Shown: one piece after another, positions 44,167-57,300 of the stretch
How the letters are laid out: each line of letters starts with the position of its first letter
How positions within the stretch are numbered: the first letter of the stretch is position 1
NCBI GenBank assembly: GCA_033439795.1
Contig: JAUTDP010000011.1
Span: forward strand, 930,001-994,000
Reading direction: 5' to 3'
DNA: 64,000 bases
From: Sordaria brevicollis
Lineage: Eukaryota; Ascomycota; Sordariomycetes; Sordariales; Sordariaceae
The notes under the pieces: generated by a model
Database searches by the model: none
Told to the model about the DNA's origin: nothing
What the model saw: the letters and a program-made list of their open reading frames with translations, nothing else
Made by a program: the position numbers and the translations under genes

Positions 44167-47100
44167 ATTTTTTAGCCTCTACGATTCTATTAACGAAGGC
44201 CGTAAGTATAGTTAATAAACGCAAAGAGAATTCGCGCGGAAAAGATATTATTAATTTTCGCTATAAAAATAGCGTAAGCCTAATATAAAAAACGTATAAT
44301 TATTTACGTATTATTAATAATATAATTAAAAATCCCGTTAATAAAGGAATTATTAATAAATACGAGGAAGACGATCGCGAAGTAGTATCCTACGAACCCG
44401 AAAATAATACCGCCCTAAAAAATTTTAGTAATAAATATAATAATATTAGCGATAATAAATTGTAACCCGAATTTATACTATATAAAGAAGCCGAAGGTAA
44501 TTTTAAATAAGAAATTTAAATATAATTTAAAGAACGGTATTTAATAAAGAATTTACGTACTTTTAACCGTTATTATTTTAGGAATTTTTATTAACGAAGG
44601 GAATATTATATCGATAAGGTAGAATAATAATTATAATTAGAATTTCGTTGGGGTAAAAGTCTTTTAAAGTCCGATTAATATAGCCGTTCCCTATTTATAT
44701 ATAATTATTTATTAAACGAATATTTTTAATCCCGTTTTCGTTTTTATTTTTATTCCCGTTCTTAATTTCGTACCTATTCCCGTTCTTAAACCCGCTCCCG
44801 CTTTCCATCCGCCCAATCCGACCAATTTAACCGCTCTAATAATTTTTCCTTTATATAAGAGCGTCGTAGGCGGTAAGCGTTTTATAAACGTAAGCGCGTA
44901 AAACGGCGCGAATATTAAGGATTCGTAGAAATAATATTATAATTTTTATAAATATTATTATAATTTATATAAAAAACCGTAGGTTAAGGAGATAAGGAAT
45001 TTTATTTACATTCTTTTATATATAATATTCGTAAATTAACGACGAATAATACGAACGCCGAAGTCGAAAATTAAATCGATAATATCGAAAACGGTAATTA
45101 AATTCGTAAAAATATTAATACCTATTAATTTATTTAATAGGCCTTTTCTAAGGCCGATAATTTTATAATTATTTTATAGCGTATATATTCCGTTACCCTC
45201 TTTAATAATAAGGGTCGGAAGCGATTTATAATATAGGAAGAATTTTTAAAGTTTATTTATAAAGAATATATTACCCCTAAAATTTATAAATTTAATATTA
45301 GAGAATAATTATTCTTTATACGTTAAAGTAATAATAAAGATTTATAGAAATTATAAGACTAATATTAACGTAATTACTAATAATTTAGTAAGAACGTTAT
45401 TACGGATAAGTAATTAATATACGATTTCTTTTTCCAATTGAAGAAAGACGTATACGATTATTTCCGTATATATTAAATCCTTATTAATAACCCGGTAAAA
45501 ATTATTTCGAAAATAATAAATTAATAAACCGAATTTAAAAATAAAAAGTAAACCCCGAAGAACGAAATAAATAAAAGCTACTATAATAAACGGTTTTCGC
45601 ATTATAAGGGGTTTTCGAATAATAAATATTCTAATTATAATAGGGATTATAATCGAAATTATAATTAGGACCGTAATTGGGATTATAATTTTAAAGGGCG
45701 TAAAGGCTATAAGAAAAATTAATCCTTTAATAAATAAAACGGGGGTAATAATAAATCCGGTTTAAATTATTATAATTGCAGAAATAAAGGATATTACGCT
45801 TATAATTATACGAAATATAGAAAAATAAATAATTAAAATTAATTAAGAAAGAAGGCTATTATTTAAAGTATAATTACCGAATAAAATACTAAATATAATA
45901 ATAATAAGGAAAATAATTATATTTCGGATACCGAAGAGTTAATAAAAAGCTAAACTTTATAAAAGAGCCGTCGTTCGATAGGGTTAGCGGTTTTAAAACG
46001 GTTAAAAGAAATAGGCTAAGTAAGATTTCCGTAATATTAATTATATTAAGGGGTTATTAATTAAAAGAATATATAAATTTAAATTTAAAAGTAGAAGTTA
46101 ATACCGTATATAAGAATTTTATAAAGAGGTATAAATTGAAGAAAATAGAAACCGGTATTCTATTTATTTTAATAAGTACGAATAGTAAAAAAATGCATTA
46201 TTATAGAATATATAAATTAATATTTATTTTAAAGGATTAGAAGGATTAGGAAAGAGAATTTATTTAATTATTTTACGCAATTCGAAGAAATAGTCGGATA
46301 TTATTATTATTATTATTTATATTAGGTATAAGTTTTGAAAGTATTATTATATATATTAGTAAGGACGAATTTAAATTTAAAAGGGTACCCTTTATTAATA
46401 TTATAATTTTCGTACGTAAAATAATATATAATAACCGAATTTATATTATTAATTTAATTTTAATATATAATTTATTAAAACCGGACCTTAAAAACGTAAA
46501 CGAAAATAAAGAACCGCCCGAAAATATAACGGATAATATTCCCTTAACGTTAAAAGGGTTTAAGGATATATTTTTTAAAGAAAAGGTTAAAATATTACTA
46601 CAATTACCGGACGTTAAATACGAAATCGTTTTTAAAGAAGGGGAGGAAATATTAAATATCCTTATTTACCCTCTATTTATTATATAATTAGAAACGTTGC
46701 GCGAATATTTAGAGGAGAATTTATAAATTAGCCGTATCCGCTATTTTTAAAGTTCTATCGGAGTACCGATTTTATTTATATTTAAAAAGGATAGTACGTT
46801 ATAATTATATATCGATTATTAGGGATTAAATAAAATTATTATTAAAAATCGATACCCGCTACTATTAATTAGCGAATTAATAAATTAAATAATCGGCGCT
46901 AAAATATTTTTTAAAATTAATTTGCGCGAAGCGTATTATTAAATCCGAATTAAAGAAAGGGATTAATAGAAGATTATTTTTAAAACGCAATACGGTTATT
47001 TCGAATATATAATAATATTATTCGGGTTTACGAATATACCCGCTATATTTTAAATATATATATATAAAGTATTTATAGGATTTATCGATTATATTTATAT

Positions 47101-49650
47101 AGTATATTTTAACGATATTTTAATTTATTCGAATTTTAAAGAAAAATATAATGAATATTTCCGTTTAGTCTTCGAACGTTTATATATTATTTAATTTTTT
47201 ATAAAAGCGTTTAAGTGCGAATTCTATAAAGATTACGTCGATTTCCTTAACTACCGGATTATTATAGAAGGGGTAATAATAAATCCTAAACGGATAAAGG
47301 CGGTTTAAAAATAGTTAATATTTAAATTTTTTTACGATATTTAAATATTCTTAGGATTTATTAATTTTTACCGACGGTTCGTATATTAATATTTTTATAT
47401 AATAGGGTTTATTATTAATTTATTAAAAGGGAGTAAGAACGGGCGGAAATTAAACGCGTTTTATTAAATTAAAGAGGCCGATAAAATATTCTAAGCCTTA
47501 AAGGAAGTGTTTATAACGGTATTAATCCTTTATTATTAGGATTTAATTAAAAAGATTAAAATTAAAATAAACGTTTCGTAGAAGGTTATTTCGGGAATTT
47601 TATCCTAATTTATAGGAGATATTTAATACCCTATAGCGTTCTTTTTTAAAAAATTAATAAATGTAGAATAACGATAGTATATAGGCTAATAAAAATTATT
47701 TATTATTATAATTAATTTAAATTATTAGGTATATTATTTAAAAAGACTTCCGAAGTTATTTATAATATTTATAAACTATAAAGCGTTAGAAAGTATTGCG
47801 GAATCGCCGGTAAGCGATTTATATAGAAGGTTAATTCGCTAAATCTATTAATTATCTTAATTCGATTTCGAAATAAAATACCGGTTAGGGAAAATAAATT
47901 TAGCGGACGGTTTATTTAGGAAATTAGATTATATAAAGGGGGATATAATTTATAATAATATTTTGCCGATTTTCTAAAAGAAATTGGGCTTTATTTCAAA
48001 ATTATTAAATATAATTAAAAAGTAATTAAATTCTAAAATCCTATATTAGTATAGAAAAAAATTTATAATTTACGCCTTCGTTAAATAAATTTAATAAATA
48101 ATATAATCCGCTATTATTATAAAAGATATTTTATTAATATAGCCGATAGAAGGAGCGTTCTTTTAAATTTTGCTATATAAAGTCGTAAGGAAGATAGTAT
48201 ACCGAAAAATCCTTTAAATACTTTTAGTAAGTTAGGAATTTTATACTATTATAAAGGGATTTTAGCTTAAAGATTTAGACCTAGCCGAATAGATAGCGAT
48301 TATTTAATTTAAAAGGATTATAATCGGGGGATATAAATTAGATAATTAAGGGGTTTTTTATTTTAAAGAACGGTTAATAATTTTTAAAAAAGGATTATTC
48401 TGTAAAGAGATTTTACGCTTTTATTATAATAACTTAAGGGCCGGTTATATAGGTACGCCTAAAATTTTAGAATTTATTAAAAAGAAATTCTATTAAAAAG
48501 GTTTTATATAAAACGTTCGGGAGTACGTTACGAGGTGCGAATTGTATTAGGGGATTTAAAGACCCTAATACTGACCCTATAGAGATTTTTAATCTTTATT
48601 AATACCTAAATAATTTTTTTAAGAAATTAATATCGATTTTATTACTAATTTTCCGCCGAATTAAAGGGCCGATGGGAAAATATATAATATTATTCTAATA
48701 ATCGTAAACCGATTTATTAAAATAATTTTATTTATATTTATTATTGAAATATTTAATATAATTTTTATAACGTTCTTATTATATAAATACGTAGAGTGCC
48801 AATTTGGTTTACTATTAGGAATTATAAACGATAAGGATAAATTATTTATTAGTAAATTTTGGAAGGAATTTATTAAAACGCGTAGGATTTTACGAAGATT
48901 ATTTATTGTATTTTACCCGTAAATAAATAAATAAATAGAATATTTATATTAAATTATTAAAAAGATTTTGTATATTTGAATTTTAAAAAGCGATTTTATA
49001 TTTTAGAGTAGGGAATTCCTAAAACTGGAATTCGTATATAATAATTCTATATACGTAATTATAAAGGTTTTACCGTTCGAAGCTTTATACGGCTATTATT
49101 TACGTATAGTCGAATACGTCGAAGGGCGGAATCCTATTAAAATTTAAAGCGTAAAGGAGCGATTATAAAAATTAAAAGAAATTTATAAAATAATATAACG
49201 TTATTAGAATTAAACGATAAAAGTATAGAAGAAGGGGTATAATAAAAAGTATACGCCGATTAAATTTTAATTGGGCGATATTATAGGTTTATTAATTAAA
49301 AATTTCCGATTTAAAAATAGGAAATTAATACCTACGTATATTAAAATTAAAATATTAAAAAGAATTAACTTTTAAGCGTATTAAGTAATTTTATTAATAT
49401 AGTATAGCCGGATATATAACGTCTTTTTAATTAATTTATTAAAATTTTAAAAGAGTAAAGAAAACGGAAATTACGAAATACTATTATTAGAATTATATAA
49501 TAAGTAAAAGGAGTAGGAAATTGAAGAAATTATAGATTATTAAGGAGTAGGTATAAATTAGAGGTTTTTAATTAAATAGGTAGGGTGGCCTATAGAATAT
49601 AATATTTAGGAATTTAAAAAATACTTCGAAAATACGTAAAAGGCGCTCTT
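44167..49650 (+). pseudogene. Degenerate gag-pol of the Gypsy element
   Basis: Landmarks readable through the stops: a zinc-knuckle remnant near 45765-45815 (one Cys and the Gly remain). The reverse transcriptase block with the LREAYY region lies at 46915-47045 and its active-site segment near 47104-47130, where the first Asp of the pair now reads Asn. RNase H follows at about 47500-47900. The integrase zinc-finger remnant is near 48420-48470 and the catalytic core start near 48630-48725. A chromodomain ends the frame near 49540-49640 (WPIEYNI and EFKKYFENT remain). Every domain has in-frame stops, so no activity is expected. Confidence 0.85.
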
Positions 49651-50039
49651 TAAATATTAGAAAATTAAATAGAAATATTATAAGAAATAGGATAATTAAC
49701 GTAAATAATATAATAAAAATCTATTATTTTATAATTATAAAGAATAATAAACGCCGAATATAGCGTGAAATATTATATATAAAGTTTAATAAGTAAATAA
49801 TTACTATATACTCCGACGGGGACGGAAATTAAAAATTTATTTATTAATAGGAAAAGAAATATTATTACCGGCGAAAAATTTATATAGTAAGATAAACTAA
49901 AAATAATTTATACCGGAAATAAAGTACCCGGAGACTAATAATCTAATTTTAGATATTTTAATATAATATTAATTAAGAAATAGCCGTACCGAGCCGCGAA
50001 TTAGAATTACGAGGAATTTAGAGAATTCGAATATTAAGA

Positions 50040-50560
50040 ACCGGAAGAAGAACCTCTTTAATATTTTTATTAGACCGGGAATTCTCCGTCCGATAAGGAT
50101 AAATAATTAAATTAAAAAGATTTAAAATAATTAGTAAATTTTTTATTAGGATTATAAAGAATTTAATATATCGAAGGGAAAACCGTTCTAATACTTCCTA
50201 TTAGATTAAGGATTTTCCGTTTAATAAGGATAAAATAATTAAATTAAAAGAATTTAAATTAGCCGGCAAATTCTTTATTAGGATTATAAAGAATCTAATA
50301 TATTAAGAGGAGAATTATTCTAATATTTTCTATTGGATTAAAAATTCTCCGTTCAATAAAGATAAAATAATTAAATTAAGAGAATTTAAATTAGCCAGTA
50401 AATTCTTTATTAAAATTATAAAGAATTTAATATATTAAAAAAAGAGCCGTTCTAATACTTTTTATTAAATTAAGGATTCTTCGTCTAATAAGGATAAAAT
50501 AATTAAATTAGAAAGATTTAAAATTAATTAATAAATTCCTTTTTAATATTTATTCGTAAA
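50040..50560 (+). repeat. Tandem repeat of about 132 bp inside the Gypsy element
   Basis: Four units with starts near 50081, 50212, 50344 and 50476, each containing a CCGT-x-AATAAGGATAAAA-like block and a TTATAAAGAATTTAATATAT-like block. The period of 131-132 bp equals 44 codons, so the array could once have been coding. It lies between the chromodomain and the polypurine tract. Confidence 0.85.
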
Positions 50561-51523
50561 TAGTACTAAGGGTTACCCGGTTTAATATAATTATAATGGC
50601 CTAAATTGTAAAAAGGTTTATAATTTAATTAATAAATATAAATATTAATAGGATTTTCTAAACGAAAGAAATATAATAAATTACCGGTTATATAGAATAA
50701 ATAATTATCGGTCGATAATATAATTTAAAGTACTTCCAACTCCCGGAAATAATTAATATATATTGGGGCTTTTAGCGGCCTAATTAACCGGTTAAAGTTA
50801 ATAAATCCTTCTTTATATCCTAAAAATTATAGGGGCCTAATTTTAAAAAGAAGAAAGGTAATTCGGATTAAACCTAAAATTAATTCCGGATAAAATTCTA
50901 ATCCCAATTCGGGATAGAATTTCTATCCCGCTTCGAAATTCCTTCGAAATCCGTAATTATTTAGAATAAAACGCTTTTTATCCGAAGAAAAAACGTAAAG
51001 GGAAAAGAATACCGAAACGGTAAATAAAGTACGTAATGCGTAGAAATTAAACCGTTTCGGAATCGGCTTCCGGGAACTTAATAATAGCCTTAGGAGGCGA
51101 ATATTAATTGCGGAACCGATTAACTATTATAATACTACGGCCAGTAAGCGCGGAAATATTAATATAATATAAATAACCGGAATAAGCGGGGATTATTACT
51201 TCGTCTAATATATCGATATAAATATCTCTAATCGGTTTTTAAATTTTTTAATAAGATTATTTAATACGGAAGCGTCGCCCCTACGAATATTATAATAATT
51301 ATTATATAATAATATAGTTTAAGGATTAAATTAATCGGGGGGGAGAGTAATATTAACGTATAAAATAAGAATAAATAATTAAACGGTATAATAAAACCGA
51401 AGCGTAGCGTAATATACGAATAGAAAATAAAATTTTCTAAAACGGGAAATAAAATTTTTTTATAAATTGTAATAATTAATATTAGAATTATAAGGGATTA
51501 TAGCTTTTAAAGGGGGGGATAAT

Positions 51524-51809
51524 TATAAAGGTATTATTAAGAAGGCTTAGGGGGACCCGTATAATTAGGGTATAGTGGCTTAGGACGACGGATAAAATAA
51601 CGGATAAAATAAGGATAGTAGAATATAATATAGAGGGAAGGATTTCGAAGTCCGGGCGCCGATTATTCCGGACCCACAAGGAAGCGTATAAGTATAAAAG
51701 AGGATAATTCTTAATTAGAGACTTATATCTAACTAGGCTAAAGTCTTCCTCCCAGAATAGACTTACCTTGTACGACCTACTTTCACCCTCTCGTACCTGT
51801 AACTTTATA
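51524..51809 (+). repeat. 3' LTR of the Gypsy element
   Basis: It aligns with the 5' LTR over its whole length, with differences almost only of C/T and G/A type. Its last 100 bp keep many C and G that are lost in the 5' copy. Confidence 0.9.
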
Positions 51810-51814
51810 AATAA

Positions 51815-53990
51815 ATCCTTATCGAACGTAGGAAGTAGGGAAATGCTATTATTAGTAATAATTATCTAGCTAAGGGATTTAGTTATAGAATTGGGAATAA
51901 AAATAGTTTTTCCTATATTAATAATAAAAATTAGCGCCCTTTTACTATTATAAACTTATATTAAGTAGTACGGGTCGTTGAAGTCGCGGTAATTAATATT
52001 ATAATTATTTTTTATTAGCTATTCTTCGAAAGTAGGTTGGCGCTAACGACTTTTATTATTCTTTATTTAATTAATAGGGTCCTTTTTTTTAACTATTTAT
52101 TTTTCTTTAAATATATTTAATTCTTTTTTTTATTATTCTATAATAACCTTTAATTATTTCCTCTTTTCGACCGCTATTTTTTCTGCTTCCTTCTTTTTAA
52201 TTTCCTAACGTACGTGCTAAATATAAATATTATTTATTAATTATCCCTTTAGTTTTATAATACGTTTTTTAAATTTTTTCGTATTGAAGGATTCGAATCG
52301 TTAGGCGTATTTTAATCGGTATTATTTTAAATAATTATACGTTAATATTTTTTTATAAAACTTTACTTCGACCGTTTAAAATACTACGGCTATTTCTTTA
52401 TTATAATTATTAATATCGATATTTGATTTCTTTATTAATATAGCGAGCGATTTAATAATAATTTTCTAACGCTCTTTATTGGGTATTATTTCCGGAAATT
52501 TAATGGTTTCTTCGCCTTTTCGTTGTGTGCGTAGATTCGATAAAATTAGTTTTCGATTTGGCGGGAAAAGACCGGTTTTTTCGAATTTAGTAATAATATT
52601 AGCGTATTTAAATACGTAGTCCTAAGTATTTTGCAACCCCGCGGTATATTAGGAATAATCTAAATTAAATTATCCCGATTAGAAGTATTCTTTTAATCGT
52701 TTTTAGTAGGTTATTTTTAACGGTTAAAAAATATTTATATTTATAGGTTGAAGAAAGTAGGAGTTATACGGCGGGAGGAATAAAATGAGGATATCGAAAC
52801 GTAAATAATATTTATAAAAATTTAAATTATAATAATTAGAAAAGGAATTTAATATTAATAAATAATAAATACATTCGTTAGTTAGCGTTTTTATTCGTAT
52901 AATATTTAATTCGTTTAGGTCGTATATATAAATATTATATTCTTCGTTATATTATTCTTCGTTATAATTAAATTACTTTATAAAATTAGGCGTATTATTA
53001 TTTTAAAGGTGAAGACCTTTTTATTAAATTAGGGTATAGTATTTTTAAAAGTATTTATTAAAATAATAGATCCAATTTATTATAATCTTTACGTTATTAA
53101 ACGTAATATTTAATTAGGTAAAGCGAATATTGCCTTCGAGGTTATTATTTACTATATCCTTTATTAATTACTTTTTGAAAATAATAAAGAGAAGTAGATA
53201 ATAGTTAATAACGTTTCTTCCACCGATTAACGTAATTGATTTACGGTTAGTTAAATCGATTATTTCGGGCTTAATTTATATAATATTTAGTTATAATTAA
53301 TAATTAATAACCGGGATTTAAAGATTTTAATTAACCCGTTTCTTCTTATTTTTAATAACCATTAAAATTTCGAAATTATTACCGAGTATGGTTATACGGC
53401 AATCCGTTTTATTAGCGTTTTAGATTCTAGAGTTTGTAAGGTTATATTTTATAATAGCGGTTTTTAGGATATCGAAAAATTTGGTTATATTATCGACGTA
53501 TTATTAAATAAATATACGTTTAACTTCTATAGGTTTAATTTTAAGGTTAAAATACTATAAATAGTCCTTCTTTTATTATTTATATTAGCGTTTATTTATT
53601 AGGGGAATTAAGTTTAGTCGTTTAATACGTAATTTATTTACGGCTTCTTCTATAAGGTTTCTACTAAATATATTATTAATATTAATTAGCTAATATATAT
53701 ATACCTTAAGAATATTATTTTCTATTTTATTAAAATTCTTTAATTTCCTATTATTACGAGCCTTTATAGTAGAATAATTAATATTTTATAACGTTTTATA
53801 ATAACGGCTAATTACGTTTTTACTATAATTAAATAAACTAATAATATAACGGATAATAAACTTTAATTAGGAAGTATTATTTAATATAATATATCGTAAA
53901 TACTATTAACGTTAAACGGTTTGGAGCTACCGGGTTATTTTGATAGGAGGAAATTCGCGCTCCTTTTATTGGGAAGGTAGCGCTATACGC
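51815..53990 (-). pseudogene. Pogo/Fot1-like transposase, RIP-inactivated main part
   Basis: Minus-strand translation around 53390-53520 reads EVKRIFI, then YVDNITKFFDILKTAIIKYN and LTNSRI-x-NANKTDC. This matches the pogo-family segment before and including the first catalytic acid (normally IYNMDETGF). Farther on, RKSITLIGG and a FIIFK-like block match the region after it (RxSxTVIE... PPxVIFKG). Toward 52200 a Lys/Glu-rich helix is typical of the C-terminal part of fungal members. The N-terminal DNA-binding part should lie around 53600-53990. Stops are scattered in all frames. The frame is cut from its C-terminal tail by the Gypsy element. Confidence 0.72.
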
Positions 53991-54235
53991 TAATTAAATA
54001 AGGAAAAAAGGCTAGAATATTAAGCGGTATATTATAATATTAATAAAGAAGAGGGTTATATTATTATAGGGGTACTAAATAAGGGTAGTCGATATTACTA
54101 TTTACGAATAATGGTAATTTCCGAGATGAGGATGTTGAAATAGGGAAAATTAGTTACGTTTTGTGTACGTTTCGCTAACAAATTTAAACTAGGCTATATT
54201 TAGTGTACGGATTGTACTTGTCCCTCTGAAATAGG

Positions 54236-54308
54236 CTGTCCCTCGATTTTTTTGCCTACTCTCCGCAGGAGAGTGGGGATTGCTTGGCCTCCAACTCATC
54301 CCCACGGT
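54236..54308 (-). repeat. Right terminal inverted repeat with internal hairpin
   Basis: 73 bp, the inverse of the left repeat apart from a 15 bp gap. Its hairpin is CCTACTCTCC (54256-54265), loop GCA, GGAGAGTGGG (54269-54278), with one G:T pair. Confidence 0.88.
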
Positions 54309-57300
54309 TAAGTGCAGTTCGCTCATAGCCCAACCGCAGTTTTTCTCACGGGAGTACATAGGTATGTGTACCTACGTACATTGGGGATGCTCGAGATGGA
54401 TGCGACGGAGGCATACACATGCTATATGCGTATGCAGCATGCAAAGGAACTAGACGCAGGAGAAAATGCACACAAGGAACAAGAGCAAGAGACCTGTCGC
54501 TTTCTTCAGATTGTTCAGACTGTTAAGAGAGTGTAGTTGAGTCGGCGGGAGATGTGGGAGATGTGCAAGAGGCGATGCAAGATTGTGGATGGTGGAGGAG
54601 TGGTAGGATTGGATTGATGCCATAAGATGTAGAGTGTACTTCGTGCGGGGAATAACTGCTGAGATAAGAGCGGACAGCAAGGTGAAGAGAAAATTGTTGG
54701 ACATGCAGTCAGAAAAGCCTTCCGAACCTCCGAAACTTTCTTTCTGATCGCCGCAAGGTGTTGATATGCAGTCCCGTCCAACCGTTCAAAATTTTCACTT
54801 TGACTTTGCCTCATGTAAAGCATCGGCTAGTGTATATCGTGATTCGAGTGATGGAAGCAAATGATACGATTAGAACCACGCACCATGGAGAAGAGCATGG
54901 CAATCATGGGTTGGTGATGACGATCCTCCACGTTCAACATGTGGAGTATCGTGAACCTTTTTGGCCTGTCAAGGCCGATAGGGCATACTGATCTTCAACT
55001 ATTTACGCTAGTAGTGGTGTAAGTGATCCTTGTAGGATTTCCTACCTGGGAGCCTAGAAGAAGGTGGCGACAAAGTCTAGACCTATGCCGAACGTGGGCA
55101 TATGAATTGGAGTGGCTTGCACTAGTTTTCTCTTGACGATGAATGGCTGTATGGCTTGCGGGAGGCTTCCGCCGACTGCAGTGGAGTGGTTCACCTAGGT
55201 GAGGGGAAGTAGTAAAACTGCACGACTTTTGACCTTCATGCCGGTCATATGGCATATCACATATCCGATCCAAGGCTGCCTGTCTTTGCCTGTCTCGTGG
55301 CTTTCTGCCTGCGATATAGTTCCCCAAGCGGATACCAACAGGGCAACTTTTGCTGAAAGTCGAAAAGGAAGAGTCTTGGCGTCTTAGGCAGACAATGGAC
55401 ATTCTTTTTTTTTGTGCCTGGTTAGTGTCCAGGTCAGATCTCGCGGAGATATGCATCGCTGTTAGTAGATGACAAGGGATTGAAACGAAGCAAGAAGCCG
55501 ACGATAGATTAAACATACATACTGTATGGAACGAGACAAGGTGAAAGACGAGGCTGCATTCCCCGTCGGCAATCTCCCAGGCTTCCTTTCACCTTTTGTG
55601 TTTCAAAGGTAGCAAAGTGGATGTGGATGCCTGCTTTTCAATGTGAGGGAGCCGCCAACAAAGTCGAATGTTAAACCTTGTGATCACGACGAAGGTTGAA
55701 AGGATCATTAGAGTTATCGTCGATTCTTGGAAGTGGTCGGAGACCCCCCTGTTGGCGCTAGGCAGAGGTGGCTTGGCAAACTACCGCCTTCTTCAAGTTC
55801 AACCCCCATCTGGACGACGAGTTGTTGTTTGAGTTATCGCTGTAATTATCTGGTCTCAATCTGCTGCTAAAGTCAACAAACTTTCTTACTTGTCTCGACC
55901 GAGTTTTGTGTTGACATTGCCATCGGCCGCACAGCACGGCGAATCTCTGGTATTTCGGAAACTGGGTCATGATAGTGAAGAGAAGATTGCACGGCGTCAT
56001 GATCGGGGGTTTGCCAGGGTCTTTGCTGCCCTTATTGTGTCGGATCGAATCTAAACGGCCGGCTGGCAGCGTGGTGAATCTCCGAGGCCTGGTCGACTTT
56101 ATGGCCGCCAGCGGATACGAACAGGAAAATCGGCAGGTGATCAGAAGAATAAGTCGCACCTTTTCCATCGCGCATTCTTTGCGCAGTCGTAGAGTTGACG
56201 AGAAAGAAATCGTTGGGGATGGTGCTGAGATCGCTGGCCTCAACAAGAATGTGGGACAACGAAAACTAGTATGCAATGACCTCGGGGGTTTTGTGAGCCG
56301 ATATTCCGCCTGCTATCTTTCTTATCAGCAGAGTGTCCGAATGAGCAATTCAGCCTGGATATTCACGCAATTCTTCCACATCTCCCTCTGAGCTTGGCTT
56401 CCGGGAACTCTCCATCACACCCACTTCAGCGAAGGTTGAAACTAGAGCGGGCCTATCAAAAGGCCAACTATGACCGAAAGTTGCCAAAAAGGGGGTATGC
56501 GATGTCGGCCATAGCAGACCCTACCCTCCATCTTTTGTCAGTCTTTTCTCTTTCTGAAAATGGCTGATCTGTCAAAGGGCCATGTTCCGGTCATGTACCT
56601 CTACAGCCGGCAGCTTGTCGTCAGGTTGTGGCGGCCGGCCCAACTGGTAAGCCAGTTAGAAGCTGGGAATTGCACACCTTTCCATATCATCTTCATTTGT
56701 ATGACCTGAAAAACTTTGCGAGGTGTGAGCTCATAAAAGACCATGAGGTGAATCGAGGTTCGCATATTGCAGGCTTGAACAAGTAGATGGAAGCCAAGGA
56801 CGCAAATGCGCGGTTGCATCAAACTAGATGGGATAATATGGAAGCCAGTAGCGGATAGACGGGAGTAGACCGAGAGATAGATGAGGGAAACTGGCAAACA
56901 TGAAGGAGCAATACATACTGCATGGTTAGTAACCTCTATGGTATAGGGAGACTATAGAGATGGCGGCTGTTCCTCGGCACTCTTCCGGCGTTTTCCCTGG
57001 TCGCCCAGACGATTTTTTTGCACCCCCCGTCCGCCAATATTGCGGCAACATCAAGTCAGTCCATCGCTCCCATGCCGACACCTGACACTGACGGGTCTTG
57101 CTTCACCAGTAAAACCGGCAAGCGACCGCGGTATGGTGGTGGTGGTGATGTCGAGTGCCAGAGAGTGTAGACCGTGGTGTATAGGTAGCATCCCACTCTC
57201 CGCTTTCAATGGTGCGGTCGATGGCGCCGATGAAAATTGGATGTTGAGGGGGAATGGCGATGCTTGCGATTGTGGACGATGCCACGATGATACCCCCGAG

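Larger units (their letters stand above)
43880..51809 (+). mobile_element. Chromodomain-type Gypsy LTR retrotransposon, RIP-inactivated
   Basis: 7,930 bp with direct LTRs of 287 and 286 bp and the 5 bp duplication AATAA on both sides (43875-43879, 51810-51814). A polypurine tract (AAAGGGGGGG) stands directly before the 3' LTR. The internal coding region is plus-strand and runs in the order gag, protease, reverse transcriptase, RNase H, integrase, chromodomain, as in chromoviruses. Stops are very frequent and nearly all fit C-to-T or G-to-A change. Confidence 0.92.
43238..54308 (-). mobile_element. Pogo/Fot1-like DNA transposon, RIP-mutated and split by an LTR retrotransposon
   Basis: The ends are inverted repeats starting ACCGTGGGGATGAG, and a TA lies directly outside each end (43236-43237 and 54309-54310), as expected for Tc1/mariner-type insertion. 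Without the inserted Gypsy element it is about 3.1 kb. The interior is AT-rich and full of stop codons from C-to-T and G-to-A change, while the repeats at the ends are almost unmutated. Minus-strand translation of the right part still shows a DDE transposase of the pogo/Fot1 group (see its own entry), and the acidic C-terminal part lies left of the Gypsy insertion. Confidence 0.85.

Noticed and set aside
51488..51679. Minus-strand frame of 63 codons at the 3' LTR
   Set aside because: It is an antisense reading of the LTR and polypurine tract, repeated at the 5' LTR.
55758..56276. 172-codon minus-strand frame
   Set aside because: No domain or signal; a plus-strand frame of similar length covers the same DNA, so coding cannot be argued for either.
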